Program-made: the position numbers and the translations under genes
In this document: positions 19,330 to 29,819 of the stretch, in pieces
Layout of the letters: every line of letters starts with the position of its first letter
Numbering within the stretch: the stretch's first letter is position 1
The notes under the pieces: generated by a model
Seen by the model: only the letters and a program-made list of their open reading frames with translations
What the model was told of the DNA's origin: nothing
The model's database searches: none
Origin: Lithodes maja
Taxonomy: Eukaryota; Arthropoda; Malacostraca; Decapoda; Lithodidae
DNA length: 64,000 nucleotides
Direction of reading: 5' to 3'
Assembly: GCA_037953745.1 (NCBI GenBank)
Contig: JBAKBP010007465.1
Location: forward strand, 1-64,000

Positions 19330-19415
19330 CAACTGTCTTGACCTACCCAGGAATCGAACTTGAGTTCTCTTGATAGCTGACGAGTATGCCAACCAATGCA
19401 ACACAGGCTGAGAGT
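19330..19415 (-). repeat. tRNA-derived SINE head
   Basis: On the minus strand TTGCATTGGTTGGCATAC (A-box-like) is followed about 35 bp later by AAGTTCGATTCCTGGG (good B box). The acceptor stem does not pair, so this is a SINE head or tRNA relic, not a functional tRNA. Confidence 0.5.
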
Positions 19416-19786
19416 CAAAACTATTATCTTTACAATAGGCACATTTCCCATCATGCGAGTACAGTACATTATTATTGCCAATGCTGGTTGATGCAAAACT
19501 GGTTGAAATCACCTAGTTAAAATGGTGTACTGGTTGAGTTGTGCAGTAACTCTCGAGAAGGTGTGGCAAGCGGCTTTGTCAAGAAAACCCTATAAAAACA
19601 TAGGCTGCCAGAGACTGGCCAACTTCTCACAAAGTTAGAAGATGCCAGACTAAAATTGCCCGTAAAAGTTGACGGAAAAGAGCCTGTGTGACGACGCTTT
19701 TAATTTATGTCTTTGTCACAGGGTTTATACATACTGCTAGACTCAATAGCTAGAGGATGTAATGGTCCACATTCATTTGCATATTA

Positions 19787-19798
19787 TATTGTGCATAA
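19787..19798. repeat. Target-site duplication, left copy, LINE copy 2
   Basis: tattgtgcataa is repeated exactly at 26971-26982. Confidence 0.9.
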
Positions 19799-19876
19799 CA
19801 TTACATTAATGAAGGCAACGCACCAGGCGACAAAGGCCATATGGCACGAAATAGGTAAAGACGGGAAGGAAGTTAA

Positions 19877-22800
19877 CTAAATATCATCGAGAACTCGAAC
19901 ATGATGAAGGAAGGACATAATACGGGAGATAGAAAACGAGGGAGATTCAGAAAGAAAATCTGCAAGACATGGCGGCCGGCGGAGGAAAGCCAGAAAAGGG
20001 AAGAAACGCGCGCGGGCAACGGAAAATAAGGGGCAATCGAGGAAAATATGGGAGACAGAAAGCTGAACGGTACAGCGCGAGCAAAGAGTCGGAGGAGAAC
20101 GGGACATTAAAAACGAATGGGTAAGTCTGGTGTGGCCAATGCGGAGACGGGCCAAAGCCGTCTCCCATCGGCGATTACGGTGGGAGGGATCAGACCACCC
20201 AGAAACGGACGGTTTGACAGAACGAAGTTTATTAACGGAGATAGCGGACCACTGAGTCTGCCACCTCGACCAAAGAAACCTGGACAAGGCAGGGAAGAAA
20301 TCAGAGGCCGGGACAGCAAGTGAGGAGCGGGTACCCCGCACGGCAGCAGAACGAGCAAGGCAATCAACCCGCTCATTACCGCAAACGCCAACGTGACTGG
20401 GAACCCAGCAAAAACGTACAAGCTTTTTGCGGACGGAAAGGCGGAAAAGCCATTCCTGAATGGAAAGAACTAAAGGGTGTAGAGCAGGGGAGGACTGTAA
20501 GATAAGTAGAGCACTGAGAGAATCAGAGAACAAAGTAAAGGACGAGGAGGGGAAGGAACACATAAAACGGAGGGCAATAAAAATAGCATAAAGTTCAGCA
20601 GTTAATATACTGGCAACGGAAGGTAAAGAATATTGATACGAGCAAGTGGGAAAAAGGACGGCAAACCCCACGCCTACCGACGTCTTGGAGCCATCAGTAA
20701 ACACAGGAGTGGTTGTAGCGTGAAGAGAGAGGTGATCTAAGAAACGAGACCGAAGAACGAGGGGAGAAGTAGAGGACTTGGAACAAGGGAGGATGGAAGG
20801 GCAAACCGAAGGACGAGGGAAAAGCCAGGGGGGAAAAGAGCAAAAGCGGAAAGGGAGGACGTTAGAAACAGGGAAAGAGCACGATGCGAGCAGCGAGAGC
20901 ATGCGGACAGAAAACGGAGAACCAAGACGGGGGTGAGACGAAAAAGTAGCAACGACCGAAGGGGGAAGGGAAAGAAATGAAGATGGGAATTGTTGAAGGC
21001 GAGCGTAAGAACGAAGGGACAGGAGAGCCCGACGGCGATAAAGAGAAGGGAAACCAGACTCAGCATAGAGGCTTTCAACAGGAGAGGAACGAAAAGCACC
21101 AAGAGCAAGACGAAGACCAGAGTGATGAACAGAATCAAGAGCATGGAGAACAGAATCAGAGGCTGAAGAGTAAACTTGACAGCCATAATCCAACTTAGAG
21201 AGGACAAGAACCGTATGAAGCCGAAGAAGAAGTGCTCGATCAGCACCCCAAGTGAGGTGGGACAAGGACTGAAGAAGGCGGAGGCGGAGTAAGGCAGCAA
21301 CCTTGAGAGAAGAAACATGAGCGGACCAATTAAGACGAGAATCAAAAGTAAGACCCAAAAAAGTAGTAGAGGAACGATAAGGGAGGGCAGTACCATAAAG
21401 AGTAAGAGGAGGATGAGGAATAGAATGGCAACGAGTAAAAGACATCGCGCAGGATTTGGAGGTGGAAAAACGGAACCCGTGGTGGGTTGCCCATGAAGAA
21501 ACAGCCAGAATAGCGGATTGGATAAGAAGACGTAAAGCAGCAATATCTGAGTCGGCTGCGTAAATCGCAAAGTCGTCGACATACAAGGAAGACCGAACCC
21601 CGACAGGAAGAGAAGACACGATACCGTTGATAGCAATGAGAAAAAGGATGGTACTCAGGACACAACCCTGAGGGACACCTGCCAACTGAGGGTAAAGACG
21701 AGATAAGTGGGAAGCGACTCTGACACGAAAGGACCGAGAAGAAAGAAAATTCTGAATAAAGACTCCTAGATTACCGTAAATGCCACAAGAACGGAGCTGA
21801 CGCAAAATGTGGTACTTCCAGGTAGAATCATAGGCTTTTTCGAGATCGAAAAAAACAGCAATGACAGTTTGACGACGAGCAAAAGCTGTCCTGATATAAG
21901 ATTCCAAGCGAATGAGGGGGTCAAGCGTACTACGAGCACGTCTGAACCCGAACTGGGAAGAAGACAACAAATGGCGCGACTCAAGAATCCACATGAGACG
22001 AGCGTTAATCATACGTTCAAAGAGTTTACACAGGCAACTGGTAAGGACAATAGGGCGATAGTCCTGTGGGGAGAACCCAGACTTGCCAGGTTTAAGAAAA
22101 GGGATGGTCAGGGCAGTACTCCAAGAGGGAGGGAAAACACCAGAAGACCAAATCTTGTTATAGAGAGCTAACAAGAAGACCAGAGCTTGCGAGGAAAGAT
22201 GTTTGAGCATGAGATAATGGATACCATCAGGACCCTCAGAAGTGTTCTTACAGGCACGGAGAGCGGTGCGTAACTCAGATGAGGAAAAAGGAGCATTATA
22301 GGATTCGTCAGAGGAAAGACTAAAAGTAATTGGAGTACTTTCCGCAACGACTTTAAGCGAGTGAAACTCAGCAGAGAGGTGAGAACCACTACTAACTGAG
22401 CTAAAGTACGAGCCCAATCGATTAGCAATTGTTTCGGAGTCTGCCACAGAAACACCATCAATGCGGAGGACTGGAGCACGGAAGGGAAGATGTTTACCAG
22501 AGATCTTACGAATACGTTTCCAAACCGAAGCGACAGGAGTGCAAGACGTAAGAGAAGAAACATAGGACTCCCAACTCCGGCGTTTAGCGGCTTTGGTAGT
22601 ACGACGGAAAAGAGCAGACGCACGGCGAAAGAGAAAAAATGACTCCTGAGAAGCAGGGGTGAGACGCTTACGGCGAAAACTCTTCCAAGCCGCCCGTTTA
22701 ACCCGGAGGGCCCTGGAACACTCAGGAGACCACCAAGGGACGCATTTAGACGAGAAAGGGCGAGATGTCCGGGGAACGGACGTCAAAGCAGCACCGAAAA

Positions 22801-23569
22801 CCAGATCCAGAAAAAACGAGAGCATGACACGGACCGATGAGAAAGGAGGAGGAAGCAAAGAAGGAACAGTAAGGGAAGCGAAAGAAGACCAGTCCGCCCG
22901 CTGGAAGCACCAACGAGGGGAGTTAGGAGTAGGAGAGTAGGTAGTCAGAGAAAGGAGAATGGGAAAATGGTCGGAATTGTGAGAATTCTCGAGAACTGAC
23001 CAATGAAAATCAAGGGAAACGGAAGGGGAACACAGGGAAAGATCGATACAGGAAAACGTACGAGTCCGAGCATCAAAATGAGTAGGAGCACCAGAATTAA
23101 GGATAAAAAGATTACGGGCCGAGAGAAAAGGTTCAAGCCGACGACCCCGGGGCGAAATAACATTGTCACCCCACAAGGTGTGCCGACCATTAAAATCACC
23201 AAGGACTAAGAATGGAGTGGGCAACTTAGATAAAATCCCGGAGAATTCGGTAAAATCGATGGGAAGAGAAGGCGACAAATACACAGAAACCACTGTGAAC
23301 CAGCGGTCAAGATAGACTCTAGCAAAGGTGCAAGGGAAATGAGTAGAAAAGGACAGCTCTTCAAAAGGGACAGAACGATGAATAAGAAGACAAGTATCAT
23401 AGAGAGAGTGGGGAGAACTATAAAAAGAGTAATGAGGAAAGGGAACAGGAGGAGAGAAAAGACGAGTCTCCTGAAGACAAACGACCTTAGGGGAGTGAAG
23501 AGAAAGAAGAAAACGTAAGTCAATCCTTTGAGCATTAAGACTACGAAGATTCCACTGCAAAATGGACAT
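19877..23569 (-). CDS. LINE ORF2 (copy 2): AP endonuclease, reverse transcriptase, RNase H
   Basis: 1230 residues with the same domain series as copy 1: endonuclease (CLQETR, LVLGDFNGRHTLWG, SDHFPI), RT with catalytic YVDD, RNase H (FTDGSK) and a C-terminal zinc motif. It carries LAGVPQG in the conserved RT motif, the expected residue, where copy 1 has Glu. Other differences are SLTSCTPV (copy 1 SLTSRTPV) and ARARFF (copy 1 ARTRFF). Of the two copies this is the better candidate for a catalytically normal enzyme. Confidence 0.95.
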   Translation of the reverse strand: MSILQWNLRSLNAQRIDLRFLLSLHSPKVVCLQETRLFSPPVPFPHYSFYSSPHSLYDTCLLIHRSVPFEELSFSTHFPCTFARVYLDRWFTVVSVYLSPSLPIDFTEFSGILSKLPTPFLVLGDFNGRHTLWGDNVISPRGRRLEPFLSARNLFILNSGAPTHFDARTRTFSCIDLSLCSPSVSLDFHWSVLENSHNSDHFPILLSLTTYSPTPNSPRWCFQRADWSSFASLTVPSLLPPPFSSVRVMLSFFLDLVFGAALTSVPRTSRPFSSKCVPWWSPECSRALRVKRAAWKSFRRKRLTPASQESFFLFRRASALFRRTTKAAKRRSWESYVSSLTSCTPVASVWKRIRKISGKHLPFRAPVLRIDGVSVADSETIANRLGSYFSSVSSGSHLSAEFHSLKVVAESTPITFSLSSDESYNAPFSSSELRTALRACKNTSEGPDGIHYLMLKHLSSQALVFLLALYNKIWSSGVFPPSWSTALTIPFLKPGKSGFSPQDYRPIVLTSCLCKLFERMINARLMWILESRHLLSSSQFGFRRARSTLDPLIRLESYIRTAFARRQTVIAVFFDLEKAYDSTWKYHILRQLRSCGIYGNLGVFIQNFLSSRSFRVRVASHLSRLYPQLAGVPQGCVLSTILFLIAINGIVSSLPVGVRSSLYVDDFAIYAADSDIAALRLLIQSAILAVSSWATHHGFRFSTSKSCAMSFTRCHSIPHPPLTLYGTALPYRSSTTFLGLTFDSRLNWSAHVSSLKVAALLRLRLLQSLSHLTWGADRALLLRLHTVLVLSKLDYGCQVYSSASDSVLHALDSVHHSGLRLALGAFRSSPVESLYAESGFPSLYRRRALLSLRSYARLQQFPSSFLSLPPSVVATFSSHPRLGSPFSVRMLSLLASCSFPVSNVLPFRFCSFPPWLFPRPSVCPSILPCSKSSTSPLVLRSRFLDHLSLHATTTPVFTDGSKTSVGVGFAVLFPTCSYQYSLPSVASILTAELYAIFIALRFMCSFPSSSFTLFSDSLSALLILQSSPALHPLVLSIQEWLFRLSVRKKLVRFCWVPSHVGVCGNERVDCLARSAAVRGTRSSLAVPASDFFPALSRFLWSRWQTQWSAISVNKLRSVKPSVSGWSDPSHRNRRWETALARLRIGHTRLTHSFLMSRSPPTLCSRCTVQLSVSHIFLDCPLFSVARARFFPFLAFLRRPPCLADFLSESPSFSISRIMSFLHHVRVLDDI

Positions 23570-23971
23570 AATTAAAGAAAAAGAAAAAAGAAACTAAGAG
23601 GAGACAAAGGACGAAAAAACAACGAAAACAGACAAAAGAAAACCATAAAAGGAGGCAAAAGCCACCGAAAATAAGAACGCACAGAAAAAGAGGAAGGACA
23701 CACATAGAAGGAAAGAAATATACACAAAGAACAATAAAGGTAAAACACACACACTTATGTACAACTAAGAAAAGGCGAATGAGGAGAACGTGGAGAATTA
23801 AAAGGAGGCAAAAGCCAACAAAAAAAGAAAGGGAAGAATACACACTTATGCACAACAATGAAAAGTCGGATGGGCGAACGGGGAGACAGATAAAGACAAA
23901 TAATGAGAAAGGGAAAAATACACACTTATGTACAACAATGAAGAGGTGGATGGGTTAACGGGGAGACAGAA
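23570..23971 (-). repeat. Inter-ORF region with three imperfect direct repeats (copy 2)
   Basis: Same arrangement as in copy 1: three acacttatg[t/c]acaac-type repeats between ORF1 and ORF2, the last overlapping the ORF1 end. Confidence 0.7.
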
Positions 23972-26168
23972 GAGAAGGAGGCAGAGGGGAGGACCGAAAA
24001 CCGGGGGGCATAGGGAGGCTTGACAGCGAAAGAGAAGAAGAAAGAGGAGGGCCAGAGTGAGAGGAGGGAAAGGCAGAGAACGAAAGAGAGACAGAAGGAA
24101 GAGAAGAAGGTCGGGAAGGGGTAGAGACGGAAGAGGGGGGGACAGGGGAAGGAGGAGGCGGTTGAGGGGTAAGGGGCAGTGTAGAGGGGACGGGATGAAT
24201 GTCAGCTGAAACGGTAAGAGGCGGGGGACGAGAAGAATCGAGAAAGGCTCGAATCTTGGGAATGGACTCAAAGGACATGTTTAAGACAGAGGGAGGGCGA
24301 AGGCAGGAAGAAGAAGAAAGAGATAGAGAGGAGGAGGAAGGAGGGGTGGAGGAAGGAGGCAACCTCTTTTTCTTCTTCTCACCGGGACTCGGACTCCGGA
24401 CAGTACGGTGGAAGTCCCTGCGTTTAGAAGAGGAGTGGGGAGAGGGAGAACGGGAGGTACGGGAAGGAATTTTGGAAATCCGTTTGGTAGAGACAGGAGA
24501 CCGGAAGGAAAGGGAACCACGAGACGAGGGAGGAGGAGAACGAGAGGAAGGCTTGGGATGGGACCGCTGGCGGGTGGGGCGTTGAGCCAAACCAGAAGAA
24601 GAGGGGCGAGGGCGAGGAGAGGAAACGGAAGTAGGAGTAGAAGAGTCAAGCACAGAGAAAGAGTTAGACAAAGGGATAGAAGACGAAGAGACAGTAAGAG
24701 GAGGAGTGGAGACAGAAGAAACCGAAGGCGTAGAAGGAAGGGAAGAAGGGATAGAGAGCGGAACAGAGGAAGGAGAGGAAGAGGAGGACGAGGACAAGGG
24801 AAGCGGAACGGAGGGAGTGGAAGAAGAGACGGGAGGGTGAGAGAGAAGTGCAGAAATCGGACGAGGGGAGAAGCCCAGGCGAAGAGCTTCCTTACGGGCA
24901 GCAGAGTGAGTAAGGCCTCGTTTTGCTTTAAGAATTGTAACCTCAGATTCAAATTTGTAAACGGGGCAATCATGGGAATAGGCAGGATGGGAGGCTTTAC
25001 AGTTGAGGCAGCAGGGGGTCGGAGACGGGCATGCATCAGCAATATGGCCAGGGTGCGCACAGTACGGGCATGTAGGATAGTCGGGGTTGAGAGAGCGACA
25101 GTATTTCATGGGATGGCCAAAACGCCAGCAACCCCTGCACTGCTGAGGGCGGGGAAGGGATTCTAAGACGTCGATGCGAGTACCACCGACAATAACGTGA
25201 GAAGGGAGAATATTACCATCGAACGTTATTTTAGCAATATTAGAGGGATAGCGGCGATTGGGGCGAGGTTGGATGGTGTAACAGACAATATTAATTACAA
25301 CATGGTCTTGAGCAACAACGGCCTTCCCAATAAGGTCGGCACAATCTTTGAAGTCCCGATCACCGAGTTGGATATAAGAAGGGATCAGGACAGTACCTGT
25401 GCACGAGTTCATTCTTTGGTCTTTAAAAGCAGGGATGGGAGTACCGTTGGGATCTGCAAAGGCCGCCATAGCAGTAGCCTGACTCTCGGTTTGCACTGTA
25501 ACTAGACGGGAATGATCATGACGAGAGTGGAAAGTGACATCCTTGCCCACCCTCTGAAGGAGACTGAGGTGGAACAGAAGGTCATCTCCGGCAAGAGGGG
25601 CTGAGGCGGGGATAGAAAAGAATTTAACAAAATCGGCAGGGGCAAAGAGATCGGAGAGAGGAAGAATAGAAGAACGAGGGCGAGCAGAAGAAGAAACTGA
25701 AGTAGATGGAACCGAAGGCGAAGGAACTGAAGAAGAAGAAAAAGAAGGAGAATATGGTTCGAAAGTGACGATGTGAGATGAGGAAGCAATGGAGGAAGGA
25801 AGAGTGGCAGATGCAGTAGAAGGGATAGCAAACGACGGAAGAGAAGAGGGCGGAACTGGCGGAGCGGGGAGGGATATGGAAGAGGAAGCTTGAGAAGAAA
25901 GAGCAGGCTGAACTAATGAAGAATCGGAAAGAGAGGTGACACACTCCATGTCGACCAAAGCCGAAGCCGAGGAAGGCGCCGGAGAGCGGTCAATGAGGAG
26001 AGAGTCAGAGGTTTGAGCCGGTACGGTACGAGTAGGTACGGATGCGTCTAGGGCGGAAGCCCCAGAGAGTTGAGAAAGGTCAGGTGGAGAGTCCGTGAGA
26101 TCGCGTGGGACGGGGACAGGGTGCGCCTTAGCTTGGTCCGGGGTAGTGGGGTTGGATGGACGGACCAT
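23955..26168 (-). CDS. LINE ORF1 (copy 2): Gag-like protein with zinc knuckles
   Basis: Intact 737-residue frame from the preferred ATG at 26168 (the frame stays open to 26366). Zinc knuckles CRGCWRFGHPMKYC and CPYCAHPGHIADAC sit between Ser/Pro-rich flanks. It differs from copy 1 by scattered substitutions only (for example Gln to His in knuckle 2, and KRGLT for KQGLT). Confidence 0.9.
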   Translation of the reverse strand: MVRPSNPTTPDQAKAHPVPVPRDLTDSPPDLSQLSGASALDASVPTRTVPAQTSDSLLIDRSPAPSSASALVDMECVTSLSDSSLVQPALSSQASSSISLPAPPVPPSSLPSFAIPSTASATLPSSIASSSHIVTFEPYSPSFSSSSVPSPSVPSTSVSSSARPRSSILPLSDLFAPADFVKFFSIPASAPLAGDDLLFHLSLLQRVGKDVTFHSRHDHSRLVTVQTESQATAMAAFADPNGTPIPAFKDQRMNSCTGTVLIPSYIQLGDRDFKDCADLIGKAVVAQDHVVINIVCYTIQPRPNRRYPSNIAKITFDGNILPSHVIVGGTRIDVLESLPRPQQCRGCWRFGHPMKYCRSLNPDYPTCPYCAHPGHIADACPSPTPCCLNCKASHPAYSHDCPVYKFESEVTILKAKRGLTHSAARKEALRLGFSPRPISALLSHPPVSSSTPSVPLPLSSSSSSSPSSVPLSIPSSLPSTPSVSSVSTPPLTVSSSSIPLSNSFSVLDSSTPTSVSSPRPRPSSSGLAQRPTRQRSHPKPSSRSPPPSSRGSLSFRSPVSTKRISKIPSRTSRSPSPHSSSKRRDFHRTVRSPSPGEKKKKRLPPSSTPPSSSSLSLSSSSCLRPPSVLNMSFESIPKIRAFLDSSRPPPLTVSADIHPVPSTLPLTPQPPPPSPVPPSSVSTPSRPSSLPSVSLSFSAFPSSHSGPPLSSSLSLSSLPMPPGFRSSPLPPSLLSPR

Positions 26169-26859
26169 GATGACCCAAGTTGTTTTTACTATTCTAATTT
26201 CGGTTTGTCGGAAAACGAAAAAGGAAAGAAAAACTAACCAAGGGGAAGAAAAAGAAAGAAAAAGAAAAGAAAAACAGAAACAAAGCAAAAATAAAGAGCG
26301 TACCAGAAGAGCTAACAGAGCCCCCCGTCGCGAGGCAGGAAGCTCCGACCCCCACACCGACGGCACAAACAGGGGCAGGACCTAGGGGGTTCATCCCCAT
26401 ACCCTACCCCCCTAGACAAGGGGGGATAGCACCACTACGTACAGAGAGGCCTAGCTTAGGCAAAACCGCTATACTGGGACTGAGGGCAAAATGAATTGCA
26501 AACATCCCCAATCTGTACGTAATGGAGGGCAGCCGGACAGAAGCCAGGAAACCCACCAGGAAGGTAGACCGGACCCCCGGAAACCGAGACCGGGCCTCAC
26601 TGATGGGCGGTCCATGGAGTGACAGCACGGGCGACCGCGCCGCCGCCCCCGGTACCAACCCCCACGTGCAGTGAGCTAGCTGCCACCGCCCCTGTAAACG
26701 GGTAGGAGTCAGAACTCCCCACTCAGCGAGGGAAGGCGTCTAGAGCCTAGCCGGCACAATTTAGTGAAAAAGGAGGAGGAAACCCTCCGCAAAGCGAGGT
26801 CAAAATCGGGAACCAGAAAAACGCCGTCACCGGAAGGTTCCGCTTATCCCAAAGACGAC

Positions 26860-26970
26860 GGGGGGGTACTTCGTCCACGACGCCGCTGTAATCCTTGCTC
26901 CGAAGAGTGGATGACAGCGACCCCGATTCGAGCCCCGCCACCACGACAAGGTGGCCCCCCAACGGCGGGG
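26860..26970 (-). ncRNA. Candidate HDV-like self-cleaving ribozyme at LINE 5' end (copy 2)
   Basis: P1 arms are at 26964-26970 and 26933-26939, the P3 hairpin is at 26941-26954, and the C7 tract that could form P2 with the G-rich strand is at 26860-26866. The first transcribed base would be the first base after the target-site duplication, as expected if the ribozyme trims the 5' end of the element RNA. Confidence 0.5.
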
Positions 26971-26982
26971 TATTGTGCATAA
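26971..26982. repeat. Target-site duplication, right copy, LINE copy 2
   Basis: tattgtgcataa, identical to 19787-19798. Confidence 0.9.
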
Positions 26983-27104
26983 GCATGACTATTGTATAAT
27001 ATGATACACATTTTCGTTCAGTATACAAATGTAGTACAAACATTACACTACAGGCTTTCGTACAGGATATTATAGTGTAGTGCTACATACTGTTACTGCA
27101 TATA

Positions 27105-27332
27105 CTGTATATAAACCCCTTCTGTACTGGCGACGTCTTCTTATTTTTATTCTAGCTATATCTACTGTATATGATTTTGTGCAGTTTAAAAAGGATCTGT
27201 GGTAGTAAAAACGGTTAAGTGAGATAGTTTGAAGCCTGTTAACTACTGGAGGCCCTTTCCAAGCTGAATAGAATTGTCTAATAGTAGCCAAAATAAAGAA
27301 AAAGGATGGCACCGGTACAGAGAGGAATAAAG
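27105..27332 (+). mobile_element. MITE copy, family M1 (TTAACCCCTTCTGTACC ends)
   Basis: It starts with aaaccccttctgtactggcgacgtc and ends with ggcaccggtacagagagg, imperfect inverted repeats. The interior has aaggatctgtggtag, gagatagtttgaagcctgtt and aagctgaatagaattgtct, shared with copies at 52.6, 60.0 and 62.7 kb. No ORF. Confidence 0.7.
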
Positions 27333-28640
27333 AACACTTCACACAACAGCGCGCAGTCTTATACAGTCTTAAGCTGGTATCACGCAAGCGCTTTTTCCCT
27401 CAACACTGGTCTGGCAGCTTATGAGGTCAAGATTTACAATATTTCAGTTCCCTAAATTCACCTACCATCAGTCTAGTTACCAATACCAGCGCAAAATAGT
27501 CCAGAAATGTTGCCAGAAAAATGTTGATCGAATGTGGACTATAAAAGCTCTCGTGTGATACCAGCATTATACAGCTGCAGGTAGGAAATACGATACATGT
27601 ATGCAAACTAGATCGACATGAGGGCTTTGTCTGGCAACTGGTAATTCTCTTTAGGCTAATATTTCTGTTGCGATTATAGTTATAGTTTCGTTTGTTGTGT
27701 TTGGTATGCATTTCTGTTAAGATGTCAAGTTACTCAAATAAACTTTTGATGCATAGCGTTATTCTGGCTACATTATGAGACTATTTTACATTGGTATCAG
27801 CAACTAAACTAAAAGTAGATTACATATTTAATTATAATCCAGGACAGAATTATTATATAGGTGTATTCCAGAAGCTGCTAGATGAAAGTTGCAGATGAAA
27901 TTTATATCAAGAAACTCGACAACATAACAAAATGTATGCCTAACACAGCATACAAAACTATAACAATAATCGCAACGTACATAAAATTAGAGCCTCACCT
28001 CGCTCTGACGTCAAGCCAATCCGCTGCTGAATCACCCCACGCTTAGCGGTTACATAGACAGGCGGGATTTTTTAGTTTTCCCGTCAATGAGGGACCGCGA
28101 TAATGGCTACAGGACCCGCGATAACAGAAAAGTTGGGTTTTTTGGGTGAGGGACTGCAATAACGGTCAAACGCAATAACAAAACCCGCGATAACGGACAC
28201 GGCCAGGACCTCTTTCACCAAGAAAATATTTCAGTTGGCATCGATAATTGGAAGACTTTTTTTATGCATTCAATTTTACTTATTTCTCGATTAACCTATT
28301 CAGTATACAATGACACATTCCTTAATTCTACTCTGGCTATCATTAGATAATTTTAGTCAATTTAGAAAAGATCTCAAATCAAAAGGCTACAAGCTATCTA
28401 ACTTATTCCTCGATTCTGTCAGACACTACTTAAATAAAATACTGTAATGATAACCAGAATATGTGCAAAATAGCGTCATCTTATATTCATGGGATTTTAT
28501 TATTTTTAATCCATGGCTTTCAAAATATATATTAAGAAATCAATCTATCGTTTTGTTTGTATTATTGATAACATAGGAGGTCCACAAGTTTGGTCTGAAA
28601 TTACAAGACTCATCAGATTATATGCAGTCATATGAAAACA
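27333..28640. other. Non-coding stretch; possible pogo/Tigger remnant at 28060-28210
   Basis: There is no credible gene. At 28060-28210 the motif ccgcgataa/gcaataac recurs four times (gggaccgcgataatgg, acccgcgataacag, acgcaataac, acccgcgataacgg). Such motifs are common in pogo/Tigger-type transposon ends, but I cannot define ends here. Confidence 0.3.
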
Positions 28641-28645
28641 AACTT

Positions 28646-28755
28646 ATTTCGGTGTGAGTGTCCTAGGTTCGAGTCCTTGGAGTGCCACACGTATTTGTTG
28701 ATTTCATTGATTAAGTTTGGAAGTAAAGTTGGTTAGTGAAAAAAATATGAATATA
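28646..28755 (+). repeat. SINE copy (family with cctaggttcgagtcc B box)
   Basis: tcggtgtgagtgtcctaggttcgagtccttggagtgccaca is shared with 29855-29915 (plus) and 41540-41625 (minus). A polymerase III B-box match (GGTTCGAGTCC) and a common 3' part (tttcattgattaagtttgg) show a tRNA-derived SINE family. Confidence 0.65.
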
Positions 28756-28804
28756 TACATACATGTACAGTGGAAGTCTATTCATTATTAGTAGGCCAGA
28801 AATC

Positions 28805-28975
28805 CAGACGCCAACCTGTCATAACTCAAAAATTACTTGAGTAAACAAGCTAATATTTCTACCATAAGGGGAAGAGTCAGTCAGGGAATAGGTGTGGAAA
28901 TTTACAGTCCATTTGCTCTACCCTTTCTTGAATTACAGAGGTTAGAGGTCACAGTTTCTGGCCTATAGGTCTCCC
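28805..28975 (+). mobile_element. MITE copy, TA-flanked family (short form)
   Basis: It has core sequences gagtaaacaagctaatattt, gggaataggtgtggaaattt and gaattacagaggttag, as in the other copies. It is followed directly by the dispersed repeat 28965-29165, so the two form a composite block. Confidence 0.65.
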
Positions 28976-29165
28976 TCACTATCCGATGCCCCAATTTACG
29001 TTATTAATTTTATAGGTTTTTAGGTGTTTGTGTTTTGGCTGGTACGAGAACGCATTCCCATATACCCCATTCATTTTAGGGTTCGCTATACGATTTATTT
29101 TATTTTAGATAGAGTTTTCAGGAACATAACCCAATCGTAAATCGAAGGAGACCTGTACTTAATCG
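28965..29165 (+). repeat. Dispersed repeat related to 16960-17160
   Basis: It matches the reverse strand of 16960-17160 (aggtctccctcactatcc, ttttggctgg, gggttcgctatacg). A short direct repeat (atcg[a]agg[g]agacctgtactta) closes it at 29142-29180. Confidence 0.65.
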
Positions 29166-29357
29166 AGGGAGACCTGTACTTATAATGAATAGACTATAGT
29201 TCTGGTCACATACTGATGGAAGCAACAGTGAGGAGTTTACATTGGCTTATCTTGGCAGCAAGGAAATTATAATACCACATTATTTTCCCATCACCATATC
29301 GACTACAACTAAGTCAATCTGAACAACCTCTACAAGATCTAGGTTATCCAAAAGTAT

Positions 29358-29695
29358 TACCTGCTCAAAGTAAAGTAAAGAAGAATGGTTTTCTACTTTA
29401 CCTGTTCAAAGTAAAATACAGGCAGATTTGCTTCCTACAGCCTCTTTTACCTGCTCAAAGTAAAGTACAGAAAGAATGGTTTCCTATTTACCTACTCACA
29501 AGTAAAGTAAAGGAAGAATTGTTTCCTACAGCCCTCTTACCTAGTCAAAGTAAAGGAAGAATGGTTTCCTACAGCCTCCTTTACCTGCTCAGTAATGGAA
29601 GAATTATTTCCTACAACCTCCTTTACCTGCTCAGAGTAAGCTAAAGGAAGAATTGTTAATTACAGCCTCCTTTACCTGTTCAAACCATACCTATC
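29358..29695. repeat. Degenerate tandem repeat, about 45 bp x 7.5
   Basis: ttacctgctcaaagtaaagt followed by aaggaagaatggtttcctac recurs at about 29358, 29399, 29447, 29490, 29539, 29581, 29625 and 29670, with spacing of 41-49 bp and many substitutions. Confidence 0.8.
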
Positions 29696-29819
29696 ATGAG
29701 TCGGAGCCATTACACCTTATATGATCTCATACACAACTCAGAACCCACATTATAGACTGTGTATTCATATGCTTACAGTGCTATAAGAAATACAGAACTG
29801 CAGCATGTAATTAGTTTCT

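Larger units (their letters stand above)
19799..26970 (-). mobile_element. Full-length I-group LINE, copy 2
   Basis: This is a complete second copy (7172 bp) of the element at 7168-14344, in the same orientation, with all landmarks shifted by exactly 12626. Its flanks and its 12-bp target-site duplication differ from copy 1, so it is an independent insertion and not part of a segmental duplication. The 3' tail has one CATTA unit fewer than copy 1. Both ORFs are open. Confidence 0.95.

Noticed and set aside
24408..25166. Plus-strand frame of 252 codons, Arg/Gly-rich (also 11782-12243)
   Set aside because: Antisense of LINE ORF1. It is open only because of the purine-rich strand, and its length differs between two nearly identical copies.
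7168..26970. Segmental duplication as explanation of the two identical 7.2-kb blocks
   Set aside because: Homology stops exactly at the LINE ends and each copy has its own target-site duplication and unrelated flanks.
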